This document shows positions 24,884 to 35,707 of a stretch of 64,000 nucleotides of DNA, in pieces; positions within the stretch are counted from its first letter, which is position 1, and the number at the start of each line of letters is the position of its first letter. A program made the translations under genes and the position numbers. Below the pieces are notes generated by a model. It was not told where the DNA came from and made no database searches. It saw only the letters and a program-made list of their open reading frames with translations. This DNA comes from Streptomyces sp. CB02980 (GTDB lineage Bacteria > Actinomycetota > Actinomycetes > Streptomycetales > Streptomycetaceae). The DNA lies in NCBI RefSeq assembly GCF_014451325.2, contig NZ_JACSCH020000007.1, positions 1 to 64,000 of the forward strand, in the 5' to 3' direction.

Positions 24884-27378
24884 CCGTCACCACGCCCCAG
24901 CCCGCCGGCGGCGGCAGCCCGGCCGTACCACCGGAAGATCTCGTCTCACTGACGATCGACGGCATCGAGATCTCCGTCCCCAAGGGGACCCTGGTCATCC
25001 GCGCCGCCGAACAGCTCGGCATCGAGATCCCGCGCTTCTGCGACCACCCGCTCCTCGACCCCGCCGGCGCCTGCCGCCAGTGCATCGTCGAGGTCGAGGG
25101 CCAGCGCAAGCCGATGGCCTCCTGCACCATCACCTGCACCGACGGCATGGTGGTGAAGTCGCAGCTGACCAGCCCCGTCGCCGAGAAGGCCCAGCACGGT
25201 GTGATGGAGCTGCTGCTCGTCAACCACCCGCTGGACTGCCCGGTCTGCGACAAGGGCGGCGAGTGCCCCCTGCAGAACCAGGCCATGTCCCACGGGCAGT
25301 CCGAGTCCCGCTTCGAGGGCGTCAAGCGCACCTACGAGAAGCCGGTCCCGATCTCCACCCAGGTGCTGCTCGACCGCGAGCGCTGCGTTCTGTGCGCCCG
25401 CTGCACCCGCTTCTCCAACCAGGTCGCCGGCGACCCGATGATCGAACTCATCGAGCGCGGCGCCCTCCAGCAGGTCGGCACCGGTGAGGGCGACCCCTTC
25501 GAGTCGTACTTCTCCGGCAACACCATCCAGATCTGCCCGGTCGGCGCCCTCACCTCGGCCGCCTACCGCTTCCGCTCCCGCCCCTTCGACCTCGTCTCCT
25601 CGCCGTCCGTGTGCGAGCAGTGCGCCGGCGGCTGCGCCACCCGCACCGACCACCGGCGCGGCAAGGTCATGCGGCGGCTCGCCGCCGACGACCCGGAGGT
25701 CAACGAGGAGTGGGTCTGCGACAAGGGCCGCTTCGGCTTCCGGTACGCCCAGCAGCGCGACCGGCTCACCACCCCGCTGGTCCGCAACGCCGACACCGGT
25801 GAACTGGAGCCCGCGTCCTGGCCCGAGGCCCTGGAGGCGGCCGCCCGCGGTCTCGTCCGCGGCCGCACCGGCGTCCTCACCGGCGGCAGGCTGACCGTCG
25901 AGGACTCCTACGCGTACGCCAAGTTCGCCCGGGTCGCCCTCGACACCAACGACATCGACTTCCGGGCCCGGATCCACTCCGGCGAGGAGGCCGACTTCCT
26001 GGCCTCCGCCGTCGCCGGACGGGGCCGCGACCTGGACGGAACGGGCGTCACGTACACCTCGCTCGAAGCCGCCCCGGCCGTCCTCCTCGTCGGCCTGGAG
26101 TCCGAGGAGGAGGCCCCTGGTGTCTTCCTGCGGCTCCGCAAGGCCTGGCGCAAGCACGGCCAGAAGACCTACGCGGTCGCCGCGTTCGCCACCCGCGGCC
26201 TGGAGAAGTCGGGCGGCACCCTGCTGCCCGCCGCCCCCGGCACCGAGACCGAGTGGCTCGACGCGCTCACCTCCAGGGTCGGCCTCGAAGGCGACGGACT
26301 CGCCGCCGCCGAGGCCCTCCGCCAGGAAGGCGCGGTCCTGGCCGTCGGCGAGCGCCTCGCCGGCGTCCCCGGCGCCCTGACCGCCGCCCTGCGCGTCTCC
26401 GCCGCCACCGGCGCCCGGCTCGTGTGGATCCCGCGCCGTTCCGGCGAACGCGGAGCCGTCGAGGCCGGAGCGCTGCCCGCGCTGCTGCCCGGCGGCCGGC
26501 CCGCGACCAACCCGCGCGCGCGTGAGGAGGTCGCCGCCGCCTGGGGCGTCCGCGAACTCCCGCACGGCTACGGCCGCGACACCGGCCAGATCGTGGAGGC
26601 CGCCGCCACCGGCGAACTCGCCGCCCTGCTCGTCGGCGCCGTCGAGGTCTCCGACCTCCCGGACCCGGCACGCGCGCGAGAAGCACTCGACGCGGCCTTC
26701 GTCGTCTCCCTGGAGCTGCGGCCCAGCGAGGTCACCGCACGCGCCGACGTCGTCCTCCCGGTCGCCGCCGTCGCCGAGAAGCCCGGCACCTTCCTCAACT
26801 GGGAGGGCAGGGCCCGGATGTTCGAGGCCGCGCTCAAGCCCGAGCAGATGACCCGGCCCCTGGCCCCGGCCGACGCGCGCGTGCTCCACATGCTCGCCGA
26901 CGCCCTCGACGCCCACCTGGCGCTTCCCGACCTCAGGGCCGTACGCCGGGAACTCGACCGGCTCGGCGGCTGGACGGAGGAGCGGGCCTCCGAGCCCGTC
27001 GAACCCGGCCGGGCCGCGCCGCGGCCCGGTGACGGCGAGGCCGTCCTCGCCGGACACCGGATGCTGCTCGACCTCGGCCGGCTCCAGGAGGGCGACACCG
27101 CCCTCGCGGGCACCCGGCACGCGGCCGTCGCCCGGCTCTCCGCCGTCACGGCCGCCGACACCGGCGTCAAGGACGGCGACACCCTCGAAGTCACCGGCCC
27201 CGCGGGCTCCGTCGCCTTCCCGCTCCGGGTCACCGAGATGCCCGACCGCGTCGTCTGGCTCCCGCTGAACTCGGCCGGGCGCGGCGTCCTCTCCGACACC
27301 GGCGCCCACCCCGGCGACCTGGTCCGCATCGGCCCGGCGACCCCGAGCCCCGTCGATGTCACGGAGGTGCAGGCATGA
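24880..27378 (+). CDS. nuoG: NADH-quinone oxidoreductase subunit G
   Basis: 832 residues. The large electron-transfer subunit. In order: an N-terminal [2Fe-2S] ferredoxin domain (CDHPLLDPAGACRQC), the His-Cys3 cluster motif (HPLDCPVCDKGGEC), a [4Fe-4S] ferredoxin-like part (CVLCARC and CPVGALTS), an N7-like motif (CEQCAGGC), and a long C-terminal molybdopterin-oxidoreductase-like domain that lost its cofactor. ATG at 24880 overlaps the nuoF stop (ATGA), and its own stop overlaps nuoH. Confidence 0.97.
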
Positions 27379-28736
27379 CCACGCCGCTCGCCGCCGAAGA
27401 CCTGTCCATGTTCGGTACGGACCCGTGGTGGCTCGTCCTGATCAAGGCCGTCTTCTGCTTCGCCTTCCTGATGATCACCGTGCTGTTCTCCATCGTGTGG
27501 GAACGCAAGGTCGTCGCCTGGATGCAGCTGCGCGTCGGCCCCAACCGGCACGGCCCCTGGGGCCTCCTCCAGTCCCTCGCGGACGGCGTCAAGCTGATGC
27601 TCAAGGAGGACGTGATCGTCAAGAAGGCCGACAAGGTCGTCTACGTCCTCGCCCCGATCATCGCCGCCATCCCGGCGTTCATGGCGATCGCCGTGATCCC
27701 CTTCGGCCCGGCCGGCAACGAGGTGTCGATCTTCGGTCACCGCACCTCGATGCAGCTCACCGACCTGCCGATCGCGATGCTGTACGTCCTCGCGGTCGCC
27801 TCCGTCGGCATCTACGGCATCGTCCTCGCCGGCTGGTCCTCCGGCTCCACGTACCCGCTGCTCGGCGGTCTGCGCTCCTGCGCGCAGATGATCTCGTACG
27901 AGATCGCCATGGGCGCGGCCTTCGCCTCCGTCTTCCTCTACTCCGGGTCGATGTCGACCTCGGCGATCGTCGAGGCGCAGGCGGACCGCTGGTTCGTGAT
28001 CCTGCTGCCGGTCTCGTTCATCATCTACATCGTCACGATGGTCGGTGAGACGAACCGCGCCCCGTTCGACATGCCGGAGTCCGAGGGCGACCTCGTCGGC
28101 GGCTTCAACACCGAGTACTCGTCCATCAAGTTCGCGCTGTTCATGCTCGCCGAGTACGTGAACATGGTGACGGTCTCGGCCGTGTCGGTGACGCTCTTCC
28201 TGGGCGGCTGGCGGGCCCCGTACCCGGTCTCCACCTTCTGGGAGGGCGCGAACCACGGCTGGTGGCCGATGCTCTGGTTCGTCATCAAGGTGCAGCTGCT
28301 GCTCTTCTTCTTCATCTGGCTCCGCGGCACGCTTCCCCGCGTCCGCTACGACCAGCTGATGAAGCTCGGCTGGAAGGTCCTCATCCCGGTCTCCGTGGTC
28401 TGGCTGATGCTGGTCGCCACCGTCCGGGCGCTGCGGAACGAGAACATCGCCTTCGGCAACATCGTCCTGTACGTCGCCGGAGCCGTCCTCGGGCTGTTGC
28501 TGCTCTCCTTCGTGGTCGACGTGTTCCGCGACCGCAAGGCGAAGGCCGCGGCGCCCGCACCGGAGGACACCCGCTCCTTCGACCCGATGGCCGGAGGCTT
28601 CCCCGTGCCGCCCAAGCCCGGACAGTCCCTGCCGTCCGTGCCCCGGCGCAGGTCGCGGCAGGACCGGGACCTCGTTGTCAGTGGCGCCCCCGATACTGCT
28701 ACTGCGAGTGATGGAAAGGAGACGGACGGTGTCTGA
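27375..28736 (+). CDS. nuoH: NADH-quinone oxidoreductase subunit H
   Basis: 453 residues, about eight membrane helices plus a hydrophilic C-terminal tail longer than in enterobacteria. NuoH joins the arms and forms part of the quinone tunnel; markers are WERKVVAWMQLRVGPNRHGP and GETNRAPFDMPESEGDLVGGFNTEYS. ATG at 27375 overlaps nuoG's stop. Its 3' end overlaps nuoI by 8 bp. Confidence 0.97.
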   Translation: MTTPLAAEDLSMFGTDPWWLVLIKAVFCFAFLMITVLFSIVWERKVVAWMQLRVGPNRHGPWGLLQSLADGVKLMLKEDVIVKKADKVVYVLAPIIAAIPAFMAIAVIPFGPAGNEVSIFGHRTSMQLTDLPIAMLYVLAVASVGIYGIVLAGWSSGSTYPLLGGLRSCAQMISYEIAMGAAFASVFLYSGSMSTSAIVEAQADRWFVILLPVSFIIYIVTMVGETNRAPFDMPESEGDLVGGFNTEYSSIKFALFMLAEYVNMVTVSAVSVTLFLGGWRAPYPVSTFWEGANHGWWPMLWFVIKVQLLLFFFIWLRGTLPRVRYDQLMKLGWKVLIPVSVVWLMLVATVRALRNENIAFGNIVLYVAGAVLGLLLLSFVVDVFRDRKAKAAAPAPEDTRSFDPMAGGFPVPPKPGQSLPSVPRRRSRQDRDLVVSGAPDTATASDGKETDGV

Positions 28737-29307
28737 TTTCCAGAATCCGGTGGCCGGCTTCGGCGTGACCTTCAAGGCCATGTTCAAGAAGCGGCTGACC
28801 GAGCAGTACCCGGAGCAGCAGAAGACGACGGCGCCCCGCTTCCACGGCCGGCACCAGCTCAACCGTCACCCCGACGGTCTGGAGAAGTGCATCGGCTGCG
28901 AGCTGTGCGCCTGGGCCTGTCCCGCCGACGCCATCTACGTCGAGGGCGCGGACAACACGGACGAGGAGCGCTACTCCCCGGGCGAGCGGTACGGCCGCGT
29001 CTACCAGATCAACTACGCCCGCTGCATCCTCTGCGGACTCTGCATCGAGGCCTGCCCCACCCGGGCGCTGACGATGACCAACGAGTTCGAACTGGCCGAC
29101 TCCTCCCGCGAGAACCTGATCTACACCAAGGAGCAGCTTCTCGCGGGCCTCGAGGACACCATGGTCGACTCGCCGCACGCGATCTTCCCGGGCATGACGG
29201 AGCAGGACTACTACCTGGGCCTCGTCGAAGGGGCCGCACCCGGGACCGTCCGTCAGGTCGCCGTGTCCAAGGGGGAGAAGGGCGAGCCGGAGGGGGCGGA
29301 CGCATGA
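28729..29307 (+). CDS. nuoI: NADH-quinone oxidoreductase subunit I
   Basis: 192 residues from the GTG at 28729 (SDFQNPVAGFGVTFKAM). Two [4Fe-4S] ferredoxin motifs, clusters N6a/N6b: C54, C57, C60, C64 (CIGCELCAWACP) and C99, C102, C105, C109 (CILCGLCIEACP). The start is supported by AAAGGAG seven bases upstream and homologue length, although the frame opens at 28675. Overlaps nuoH by 8 bp and nuoJ by 4 bp. Confidence 0.95.
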   Translation: MSDFQNPVAGFGVTFKAMFKKRLTEQYPEQQKTTAPRFHGRHQLNRHPDGLEKCIGCELCAWACPADAIYVEGADNTDEERYSPGERYGRVYQINYARCILCGLCIEACPTRALTMTNEFELADSSRENLIYTKEQLLAGLEDTMVDSPHAIFPGMTEQDYYLGLVEGAAPGTVRQVAVSKGEKGEPEGADA

Positions 29308-30131
29308 GCGCGAACCTCGCGGCATACGCGACGTCCTCGGGCGAGGCCTTCCAGTTCTGGGTCCTCGGCACCGTCGCCGTCGTCGGCGCCCTCTGCACGA
29401 TCCTGATGCGGCGGGCCGTGCACTCGGCGCTCTGCCTCGCCGGAACCATGATCATCCTGGCGGTCTTCTACCTGGCCAACGGGGCGTACTTCCTCGGCAT
29501 CGTCCAGATCGTCGTCTACACCGGCGCGATCATGATGCTCTTCCTCTTCGTCGTCATGCTGGTCGGTGTCACGGCCGCGGACTCGCTGAAGGAGACCATC
29601 AAGGGCCAGCGCTGGTGGGCCGTCGCCTGCGGACTCGGCTTCGGCATCCTGCTCGCCGCCGGCATCGGCAACGCCTCGCTGAAGGAGTTCGCCGGACTCG
29701 GCGCCGCCAACAGCGCCCACGGCGGAAACGTCGAGGGCCTCGCCGCCCTCATCTTCACCAAGTACGTGTTCGCCTTCGAGATCACCGGCGCGCTCCTCAT
29801 CACCGCCGCCGTCGGCGCGATGGTGCTCACCCACCGCGAGCGCACCGAGCGGGCCGCCACCCAGCGCGAACTCTCCGAGCAGCGCGTACGCGAGGGCACG
29901 CACGTGCCGCCGCTGCCCGCGCCCGGCGTGTACGCCCGGCACAACGCCGTGGACATCGCCGGTCTGCTGCCCGACGGCACCCCCGCGGAGCTCACCGTCA
30001 TGCAGACCCTGCGCAAGCGGGGCCAGATCCGGGACGTGTCCACCGAGGCCCTCGCCGACCTCAAGGCCCTGGAGCAGCGCTCCGAGGAGCGGCTCGGCCG
30101 GGACCGGGACGAAGAGGAGGCCACCCGGTGA
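29304..30131 (+). CDS. nuoJ: NADH-quinone oxidoreductase subunit J
   Basis: 275 residues, five membrane helices (ILMRRAVHSALCLAGTM, GIVQIVVYTGAIMMLFLFVVML) and a hydrophilic C-terminal tail of about 90 residues typical of actinobacteria. Part of the E-channel region of the membrane arm. ATG at 29304 overlaps the nuoI stop; the end overlaps nuoK (GTGA). Confidence 0.95.
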   Translation: MSANLAAYATSSGEAFQFWVLGTVAVVGALCTILMRRAVHSALCLAGTMIILAVFYLANGAYFLGIVQIVVYTGAIMMLFLFVVMLVGVTAADSLKETIKGQRWWAVACGLGFGILLAAGIGNASLKEFAGLGAANSAHGGNVEGLAALIFTKYVFAFEITGALLITAAVGAMVLTHRERTERAATQRELSEQRVREGTHVPPLPAPGVYARHNAVDIAGLLPDGTPAELTVMQTLRKRGQIRDVSTEALADLKALEQRSEERLGRDRDEEEATR

Positions 30132-30427
30132 ATCCCGTCAACTACCTGTACCTCGCCGCCCTGCTGTTCACCATCGGTGCGGCCGGGGTCCTGATCCGGC
30201 GCAACGCGATCGTGGTCTTCATGTGCGTCGAGCTCATGCTCAACGCCTGCAACCTCGCGTTCGTCACCTTCTCCCGCATGCACGGAAACCTCGACGGCCA
30301 GATCATCGCGTTCTTCACGATGGTCGTGGCCGCCGCGGAGGTCGTCGTCGGGCTCGCGATCATCGTGTCCGTCTTCCGTGCCCGCCACTCGGCCTCGGTC
30401 GACGACGCCAGCCTGATGAAGCTGTGA
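30128..30427 (+). CDS. nuoK: NADH-quinone oxidoreductase subunit K
   Basis: 99 residues, three membrane helices. Conserved glutamates in FMCVELMLNACNLAF and AAAEVVVGLAIIV are the proton-path residues of this subunit. GTG at 30128 overlaps the nuoJ stop. A 10-bp gap to nuoL. Confidence 0.97.
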   Translation: MNPVNYLYLAALLFTIGAAGVLIRRNAIVVFMCVELMLNACNLAFVTFSRMHGNLDGQIIAFFTMVVAAAEVVVGLAIIVSVFRARHSASVDDASLMKL

Positions 30428-30437
30428 GGGGCTGACC

Positions 30438-32330
30438 GTGGAAAATCTCATTGCGCTGCTCATCGGGGCACCCCTGCTCGGCGCGGCCGTCCTGCTCCTG
30501 GGCGGACGGCGGCTCGACAAGGCCGGGCACTGGATCGGCACGCTCCTCGCGGCCGTCTCCTTCGTCATCGGTCTTGCGCTCTTCGCCGACATGCTCGGCA
30601 AGAGCGCCGACGACCGGGCCCTGCACCAGCGGCTCTTCACCTGGATCCCCGTCGAGGGCTTCCAGGCGGACATGGCCTTCCAGCTCGACCAGCTGTCGAT
30701 GACCTTCGTCCTGCTGATCAGCGGGGTCGGCACGCTCATCCACGTCTACTCCATCGGATACATGGAGCACGACGAGCGCCGCCGCCGCTTCTTCGGCTAC
30801 CTCAACCTGTTCGTCGCGGCGATGCTCCTGCTCGTCCTCGCCGACAACTACCTGCTCCTGTACTTCGGCTGGGAGGGCGTCGGTCTCGCCTCGTACCTCC
30901 TGATCGGCTTCTGGCAGCACAAGCCCACCGCGGCCACCGCCGCGAAGAAGGCCTTCCTGGTCAACCGGGTCGGCGACATGGGCCTCTCCATCGCCATCAT
31001 GATCATGTTCACCACCTTCGGCACCTTCGCCTTCGGGCCGGTGCTGGCGTCGACCGGCGAGACCAGCGAGGGCACGCTGACCGCGATCGGTCTGATGCTG
31101 CTCCTCGCCGCCTGCGGCAAGTCGGCCCAGGTGCCGCTGCAGTCCTGGCTCGGGGACGCGATGGAGGGCCCGACCCCGGTCTCGGCCCTCATCCACGCGG
31201 CCACGATGGTGACCGCCGGTGTCTATCTGATCGTCCGCTCCGCCGACATCTTCAACGCCGCCCCCGACGCGCAGCTCGTCGTCACCGTGGTCGGCGCCGT
31301 CACGCTCCTCTTCGGTGCGATCGTCGGTTGCGCGAAGGACGACATCAAGAAGGCCCTCGCCGGCTCGACGATGTCGCAGATCGGCTACATGATCCTGGCC
31401 GCCGGCCTCGGCCCCATCGGCTACGTCTTCGCGATCATGCACCTCGTGACCCACGGCTTCTTCAAGGCCGGTCTGTTCCTCGGCGCCGGTTCGGTCATGC
31501 ACGGCATGAACGACGAGGTCGACATGCGGAAGTACGGCGGCCTGCGGAAGTACATGCCGATCACCTTTGTCACCTTCGGTCTCGGCTACCTCGCGATCAT
31601 CGGCTTCCCCGGCCTGTCCGGCTTCTTCTCCAAGGACAAGATCATCGAGGCGGCCTTCGCCAAGGGCGGCACCGAGGGCTGGATCCTCGGCACGGTCACC
31701 CTGCTCGGCGCGGCCATCACCGCGTACTACATGACCCGCGTGATGCTGATGACCTTCTTCGGCGAGAAGCGCTGGCAGCCCGACGCCGAAGGCAACCCGC
31801 CGCACCCGCACGAGTCGCCCAAGTCCATGGTCATCCCCATGGTCCTGCTCGCCGTCGGCTCCGTCGCCGCGGGCGCGATCTTCGAGTTCGCCGGGTTCGT
31901 CGAATGGCTGGAGCCGGTCACCGGATACGCCCACGGGCACTCGCCGCTCAGCGCCGCCACCGTCACCACCGCCACCGTCGCCGTCATGGTGATCGGTGTC
32001 GGCCTCGCGTACGTCCAGTACGGGCGCAAGCCCGTCCCGGTCGTCGCCCCGCGCGGCTCGCTCCTCACCCGGGCCGCCCGCCGCGACCTCCTCCAGGACG
32101 ACCTCAACCACGCCGTCTTCGTCCGCGGCGGCACCCACCTGACCCGCTCGCTCGTCTACGTCGACCACACCCTGGTCGACGGCGTGGTCAACGGCACCGC
32201 GGCCTCCGTCGGCGGACTCTCCGGCCGGCTGCGCAAGCTCCAGAACGGCTACGCCCGCTCGTACGCGGTCTCCATGTTCGGAGGTACGGCGGTGCTGATC
32301 GCCGCGACCCTGCTGATGAGGGCGGTGTAA
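30438..32330 (+). CDS. nuoL: NADH-quinone oxidoreductase subunit L
   Basis: 630 residues, the terminal antiporter-like proton pump with about 14-16 helices and the lateral helix at its C-terminus. Marker ADNYLLLYFGWEGVGLASYLLIGFW and the downstream KSAQVPLQSWLGDAMEGPTPVSALIHAATMVTAG. GTG at 30438 with GAGGGG six bases before. nuoM starts 5 bp past the stop. Confidence 0.97.
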   Translation: MENLIALLIGAPLLGAAVLLLGGRRLDKAGHWIGTLLAAVSFVIGLALFADMLGKSADDRALHQRLFTWIPVEGFQADMAFQLDQLSMTFVLLISGVGTLIHVYSIGYMEHDERRRRFFGYLNLFVAAMLLLVLADNYLLLYFGWEGVGLASYLLIGFWQHKPTAATAAKKAFLVNRVGDMGLSIAIMIMFTTFGTFAFGPVLASTGETSEGTLTAIGLMLLLAACGKSAQVPLQSWLGDAMEGPTPVSALIHAATMVTAGVYLIVRSADIFNAAPDAQLVVTVVGAVTLLFGAIVGCAKDDIKKALAGSTMSQIGYMILAAGLGPIGYVFAIMHLVTHGFFKAGLFLGAGSVMHGMNDEVDMRKYGGLRKYMPITFVTFGLGYLAIIGFPGLSGFFSKDKIIEAAFAKGGTEGWILGTVTLLGAAITAYYMTRVMLMTFFGEKRWQPDAEGNPPHPHESPKSMVIPMVLLAVGSVAAGAIFEFAGFVEWLEPVTGYAHGHSPLSAATVTTATVAVMVIGVGLAYVQYGRKPVPVVAPRGSLLTRAARRDLLQDDLNHAVFVRGGTHLTRSLVYVDHTLVDGVVNGTAASVGGLSGRLRKLQNGYARSYAVSMFGGTAVLIAATLLMRAV

Positions 32331-32335
32331 CCACC

Positions 32336-33907
32336 ATGTCATTCCCGCTCCTTACGGTGACGGCAGCGGTTCCGGCGGTCGGTGCGATCCTCGCCGCCGC
32401 CGTCCCCGCCGCCCGCCGCACCGCCGCCAAGTGGCTGGCGCTGTTCGTCTCGCTCGCCACGCTCGTGCTCGCCGCCGTCGTCTTCGTACGGTTCGAGCCC
32501 GGCGGCGAGCGGTACCAGCTGACCGAATCCCACTCCTGGATCAAGGACTTCGGTGTCCGCTACGAGCTCGGGGTCGACGGCATCGGGGTCGCGCTCATCG
32601 CGCTGACCGCGCTGCTGATCCCGTTCATCATCCTGGCCGGCTGGCACGACGCCGACCCCCTGGAGACCTCCTCCAAGCGGTGGCGGCCCACTCAGGGCTT
32701 CTTCGCGCTGATCCTCATGGTCGAGGCGATGGTGATCCTCTCCTTCGAGGCCACCGACGTCTTCCTCTTCTACATCCTGTTCGAAGCCATGCTCATCCCG
32801 ATGTACTTCCTCATCGGCGGCTTCGGCGACCGGGCCCACACGGGCTCCGACGAGAACGCGGCGGCCCAGCGCTCGTACGCGGCCGTCAAGTTCCTCCTCT
32901 ACAACCTGGTCGGCGGCCTCATCATGCTGGCCGCCGTCATCGGGCTCTACGTCGTCGCGGGGAACTTCTCGCTCACCGAGATCGCCGAAGCCCGGGCCAA
33001 CGGCTCGCTGGAGATGGCGACCAGCACGGAACGCTGGCTGTTCCTCGGCTTCTTCTTCGCCTTCGCGGTGAAGGCGCCGCTCTGGCCGCTGCACACCTGG
33101 CTGCCGAACGCGATGGGGGAGGCGACCGCCCCGGTCGCCGTCCTCATCACCGCCGTCGTCGACAAGGTCGGCACCTTCGCGATGCTCCGCTTCTGCCTCG
33201 GACTCTTCCCCGAGGCGAGCAAGTGGGCCACCCCGGCGATCGTCGTCCTCGCCCTCATCAGCATCGTGTACGGGGCGCTGCTCGCCGTCGGCCAGCGGGA
33301 CATCAAGCGCCTGGTCGCCTACGCGTCGATCTCGCACTTCGGCTTCATCATCCTGGGCATCTTCGCGATGACCACCCAGGGCCAGTCCGGTGCCACGCTC
33401 TACATGGTCAACCACGGCATCTCGACGGCCGCCCTGATGCTCGTCGCCGGCTTCCTGATCTCCCGGCGCGGCTCGCGGCTCATCGCCGACTACGGCGGTG
33501 TGCAGAAGGTCGCCCCGGTGCTCGCCGGCACCTTCCTCATCGGCGGTCTCGCGACCCTGTCGCTGCCCGGACTCGCGCCGTTCGTCAGCGAGTTCCTCGT
33601 CCTGGTCGGCACGTACGCCCGCTACCCGGTGGCCGGTGTCATCGCCACCACCGGCATCGTCCTCGCCGCGCTCTACACCCTCGTCCTGTACCAGCGGACG
33701 ATGACCGGGCCGGTGAAGGAGGAGGTGCGGGACCTGCCCGACCTGCGGGTGCGTGAACTCGCGGTGGTCGTCCCGCTGATCGCCGTTCTGATCTTCCTCG
33801 GGGTCTTCCCGAAGCCGCTGACGGACGTCGTCAACCCGGCCGTGCAGCACACCATGTCCGACGTCCAGCAGAAGGACCCCAGCCCCGAAGTGGAGGCGGC
33901 CAAGTGA
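32336..33907 (+). CDS. nuoM: NADH-quinone oxidoreductase subunit M
   Basis: 523 residues, an antiporter-like proton pump. Markers are LFYILFEAMLIPMYFLIG (key Glu) and FAVKAPLWPLHTWLPNAMGEATAPVAVLI (key Lys). ATG at 32336; its stop overlaps the nuoN GTG. The upstream frame opening at 31328 is only a shadow inside nuoL. Confidence 0.97.
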   Translation: MSFPLLTVTAAVPAVGAILAAAVPAARRTAAKWLALFVSLATLVLAAVVFVRFEPGGERYQLTESHSWIKDFGVRYELGVDGIGVALIALTALLIPFIILAGWHDADPLETSSKRWRPTQGFFALILMVEAMVILSFEATDVFLFYILFEAMLIPMYFLIGGFGDRAHTGSDENAAAQRSYAAVKFLLYNLVGGLIMLAAVIGLYVVAGNFSLTEIAEARANGSLEMATSTERWLFLGFFFAFAVKAPLWPLHTWLPNAMGEATAPVAVLITAVVDKVGTFAMLRFCLGLFPEASKWATPAIVVLALISIVYGALLAVGQRDIKRLVAYASISHFGFIILGIFAMTTQGQSGATLYMVNHGISTAALMLVAGFLISRRGSRLIADYGGVQKVAPVLAGTFLIGGLATLSLPGLAPFVSEFLVLVGTYARYPVAGVIATTGIVLAALYTLVLYQRTMTGPVKEEVRDLPDLRVRELAVVVPLIAVLIFLGVFPKPLTDVVNPAVQHTMSDVQQKDPSPEVEAAK

Positions 33908-35565
33908 GCACATCAGCCGTCGCGTCCTCTGTCCACAGCCTGTGGACGACCGCTGCCGAACCGCTGGACAAGATCCCGGCACCCCACATCGAGTACGTCC
34001 AGCTCTCGCCCGTACTCATCGTGCTCGGCGCCGCGATCGTCAGCGTCCTCGTCGAGGCCTTCGTGCCCCGCAAGGCCCGCTACTACAGCCAGGTCTTCCT
34101 CAGCGTCGTGGCGCTCGTCGCCGCCTTCGCCGCCATCGTCGGCCTCGCGGCCGGCGGTTACGGCTCCACCAAGGCCCACATCGCGGCCATGGGCGCCATC
34201 GCCGTCGACGGACCCGCCCTCTTCCTCCAGGGCACCATTCTCCTCGCCTCCGTCGTCGCGATCTTCACCTTCGCCGAGCGCAGGCTCGACCCGGCCGACC
34301 ACGGCCACAAGGTCGACTCCTTCGCCGCCGAGGCCGCCGCCGTCCCCGGCAGCGACCACGAGAAGGCCGCCGTCAAGGCCGGATTCACCACCACCGAGGT
34401 CTTCCCGCTCGCCCTCTTCGCCATCGCCGGCATGCTCGTCTTCCCGGCCGCCAACGACCTCCTGACGCTCTTCGTCGCCCTGGAGGTCTTCTCCCTCCCG
34501 CTGTACCTGCTCTGTGCCGTCGCCCGCCGCAAGCGGCTGATGTCGCAGGAGGCGGCCGTCAAGTACTTCCTGCTCGGCGCCTTCTCCTCGGCCTTCCTGC
34601 TCTTCGGGATCGCCCTGCTCTACGGCTACGCGGGCTCCGTCTCGTACGCCACCATCGCCCAGGTCGTCGACGGCTCGATCGCCACCGTCAACCCGGCGCT
34701 CGCCGACACCATGGGCAACGACGCACTGCTGCTCATCGGCTTCGCGATGGTCCTCACCGGGCTCCTCTTCAAGGTCGGCGCCGTGCCGTTCCACATGTGG
34801 ACCCCGGACGTCTACCAGGGCGCCCCGACCCCGGTCACCGGCTTCATGGCGGCCGCGACCAAGGTCGCCGCGTTCGGTGCGCTGCTCCGCCTGCTGTACG
34901 TGGTGCTGCCGGGCCTCACCTGGGACTGGCGGCCGGTCATGTGGGGCGTCGCCATCGTCACCATGCTGGGCGGTGCGATCGTCGCCATCACCCAGACCGA
35001 CATCAAGCGGCTCCTCGCGTACTCGTCGATCGCGCACGCGGGCTTCCTGCTCGCCGGTGTCATCGCGGCCACGCCCAGCGGAATCTCGTCCGTCCTCTTC
35101 TACCTGGGCGCCTACTCCTTCGTGACCATCGGCGCCTTCGCCGTCGTCACGCTGGTCAGGGACGCGGGCGGCGAGGCCACCCACCTCTCCAAGTGGGCCG
35201 GTCTCGGGCGCCGTTCGCCGCTCGTCGCGGCGGTCTTCGCGGTGTTCCTGCTCGCCTTCGCCGGCATCCCGCTGACCTCCGGCTTCTCCGGGAAGTTCGC
35301 GGTCTTCAAGGCGGCGGCGGACGGCGGCGCGGGCGCGCTCGTCGTGGTCGGTGTGATCTCCTCGGCGATCGCCGCGTTCTTCTACATCCGGGTCATCGTG
35401 CTCATGTTCTTCAGCGAGCCGAAGGCGGACGGCCCCACGGTCGCCGTGCCCTCGGCCCTGACGACGGTCACGATCGCGGCGGGTGTGGCGGTCACGCTGG
35501 TGCTCGGCTTCGCGCCGCAGTACTTCCTGGACCTCGCGAACCAGGCGAGCGTGTTCGTCCGGTAG
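33904..35565 (+). CDS. nuoN: NADH-quinone oxidoreductase subunit N
   Basis: 553 residues, the antiporter-like subunit closest to the peripheral arm. Markers are FVALEVFSLPLYLLC and VGAVPFHMWTPDVYQGAPTPVTGFMAAATK. Slightly long N-terminus (about 40 hydrophilic residues) as in other actinobacteria. GTG at 33904 overlaps the nuoM stop. Last gene of the operon; a 12-bp stem terminator follows. Confidence 0.97.
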   Translation: MSTSAVASSVHSLWTTAAEPLDKIPAPHIEYVQLSPVLIVLGAAIVSVLVEAFVPRKARYYSQVFLSVVALVAAFAAIVGLAAGGYGSTKAHIAAMGAIAVDGPALFLQGTILLASVVAIFTFAERRLDPADHGHKVDSFAAEAAAVPGSDHEKAAVKAGFTTTEVFPLALFAIAGMLVFPAANDLLTLFVALEVFSLPLYLLCAVARRKRLMSQEAAVKYFLLGAFSSAFLLFGIALLYGYAGSVSYATIAQVVDGSIATVNPALADTMGNDALLLIGFAMVLTGLLFKVGAVPFHMWTPDVYQGAPTPVTGFMAAATKVAAFGALLRLLYVVLPGLTWDWRPVMWGVAIVTMLGGAIVAITQTDIKRLLAYSSIAHAGFLLAGVIAATPSGISSVLFYLGAYSFVTIGAFAVVTLVRDAGGEATHLSKWAGLGRRSPLVAAVFAVFLLAFAGIPLTSGFSGKFAVFKAAADGGAGALVVVGVISSAIAAFFYIRVIVLMFFSEPKADGPTVAVPSALTTVTIAAGVAVTLVLGFAPQYFLDLANQASVFVR

Positions 35566-35584
35566 CTCCGGCCGTACGCGTGAG

Positions 35585-35612
35585 GGGCCCGGCTCGGGGG
35601 CGAGCCGGGCCC
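35585..35612 (+). terminator. nuo operon terminator
   Basis: Perfect 12-bp stem GGGCCCGGCTCG/CGAGCCGGGCCC with a GGGG loop, 20 bp past nuoN, followed by TTCGTCGT. Confidence 0.95.
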
Positions 35613-35707
35613 TTCGTCGTACGCGGGGGTGACCCGGGGGAGGTGTCCGTGCCATCGTGGGAACCGCCCCCAGTGGTCTGTACCAGTCGAGGAGAGGGAG
35701 CCGCGCC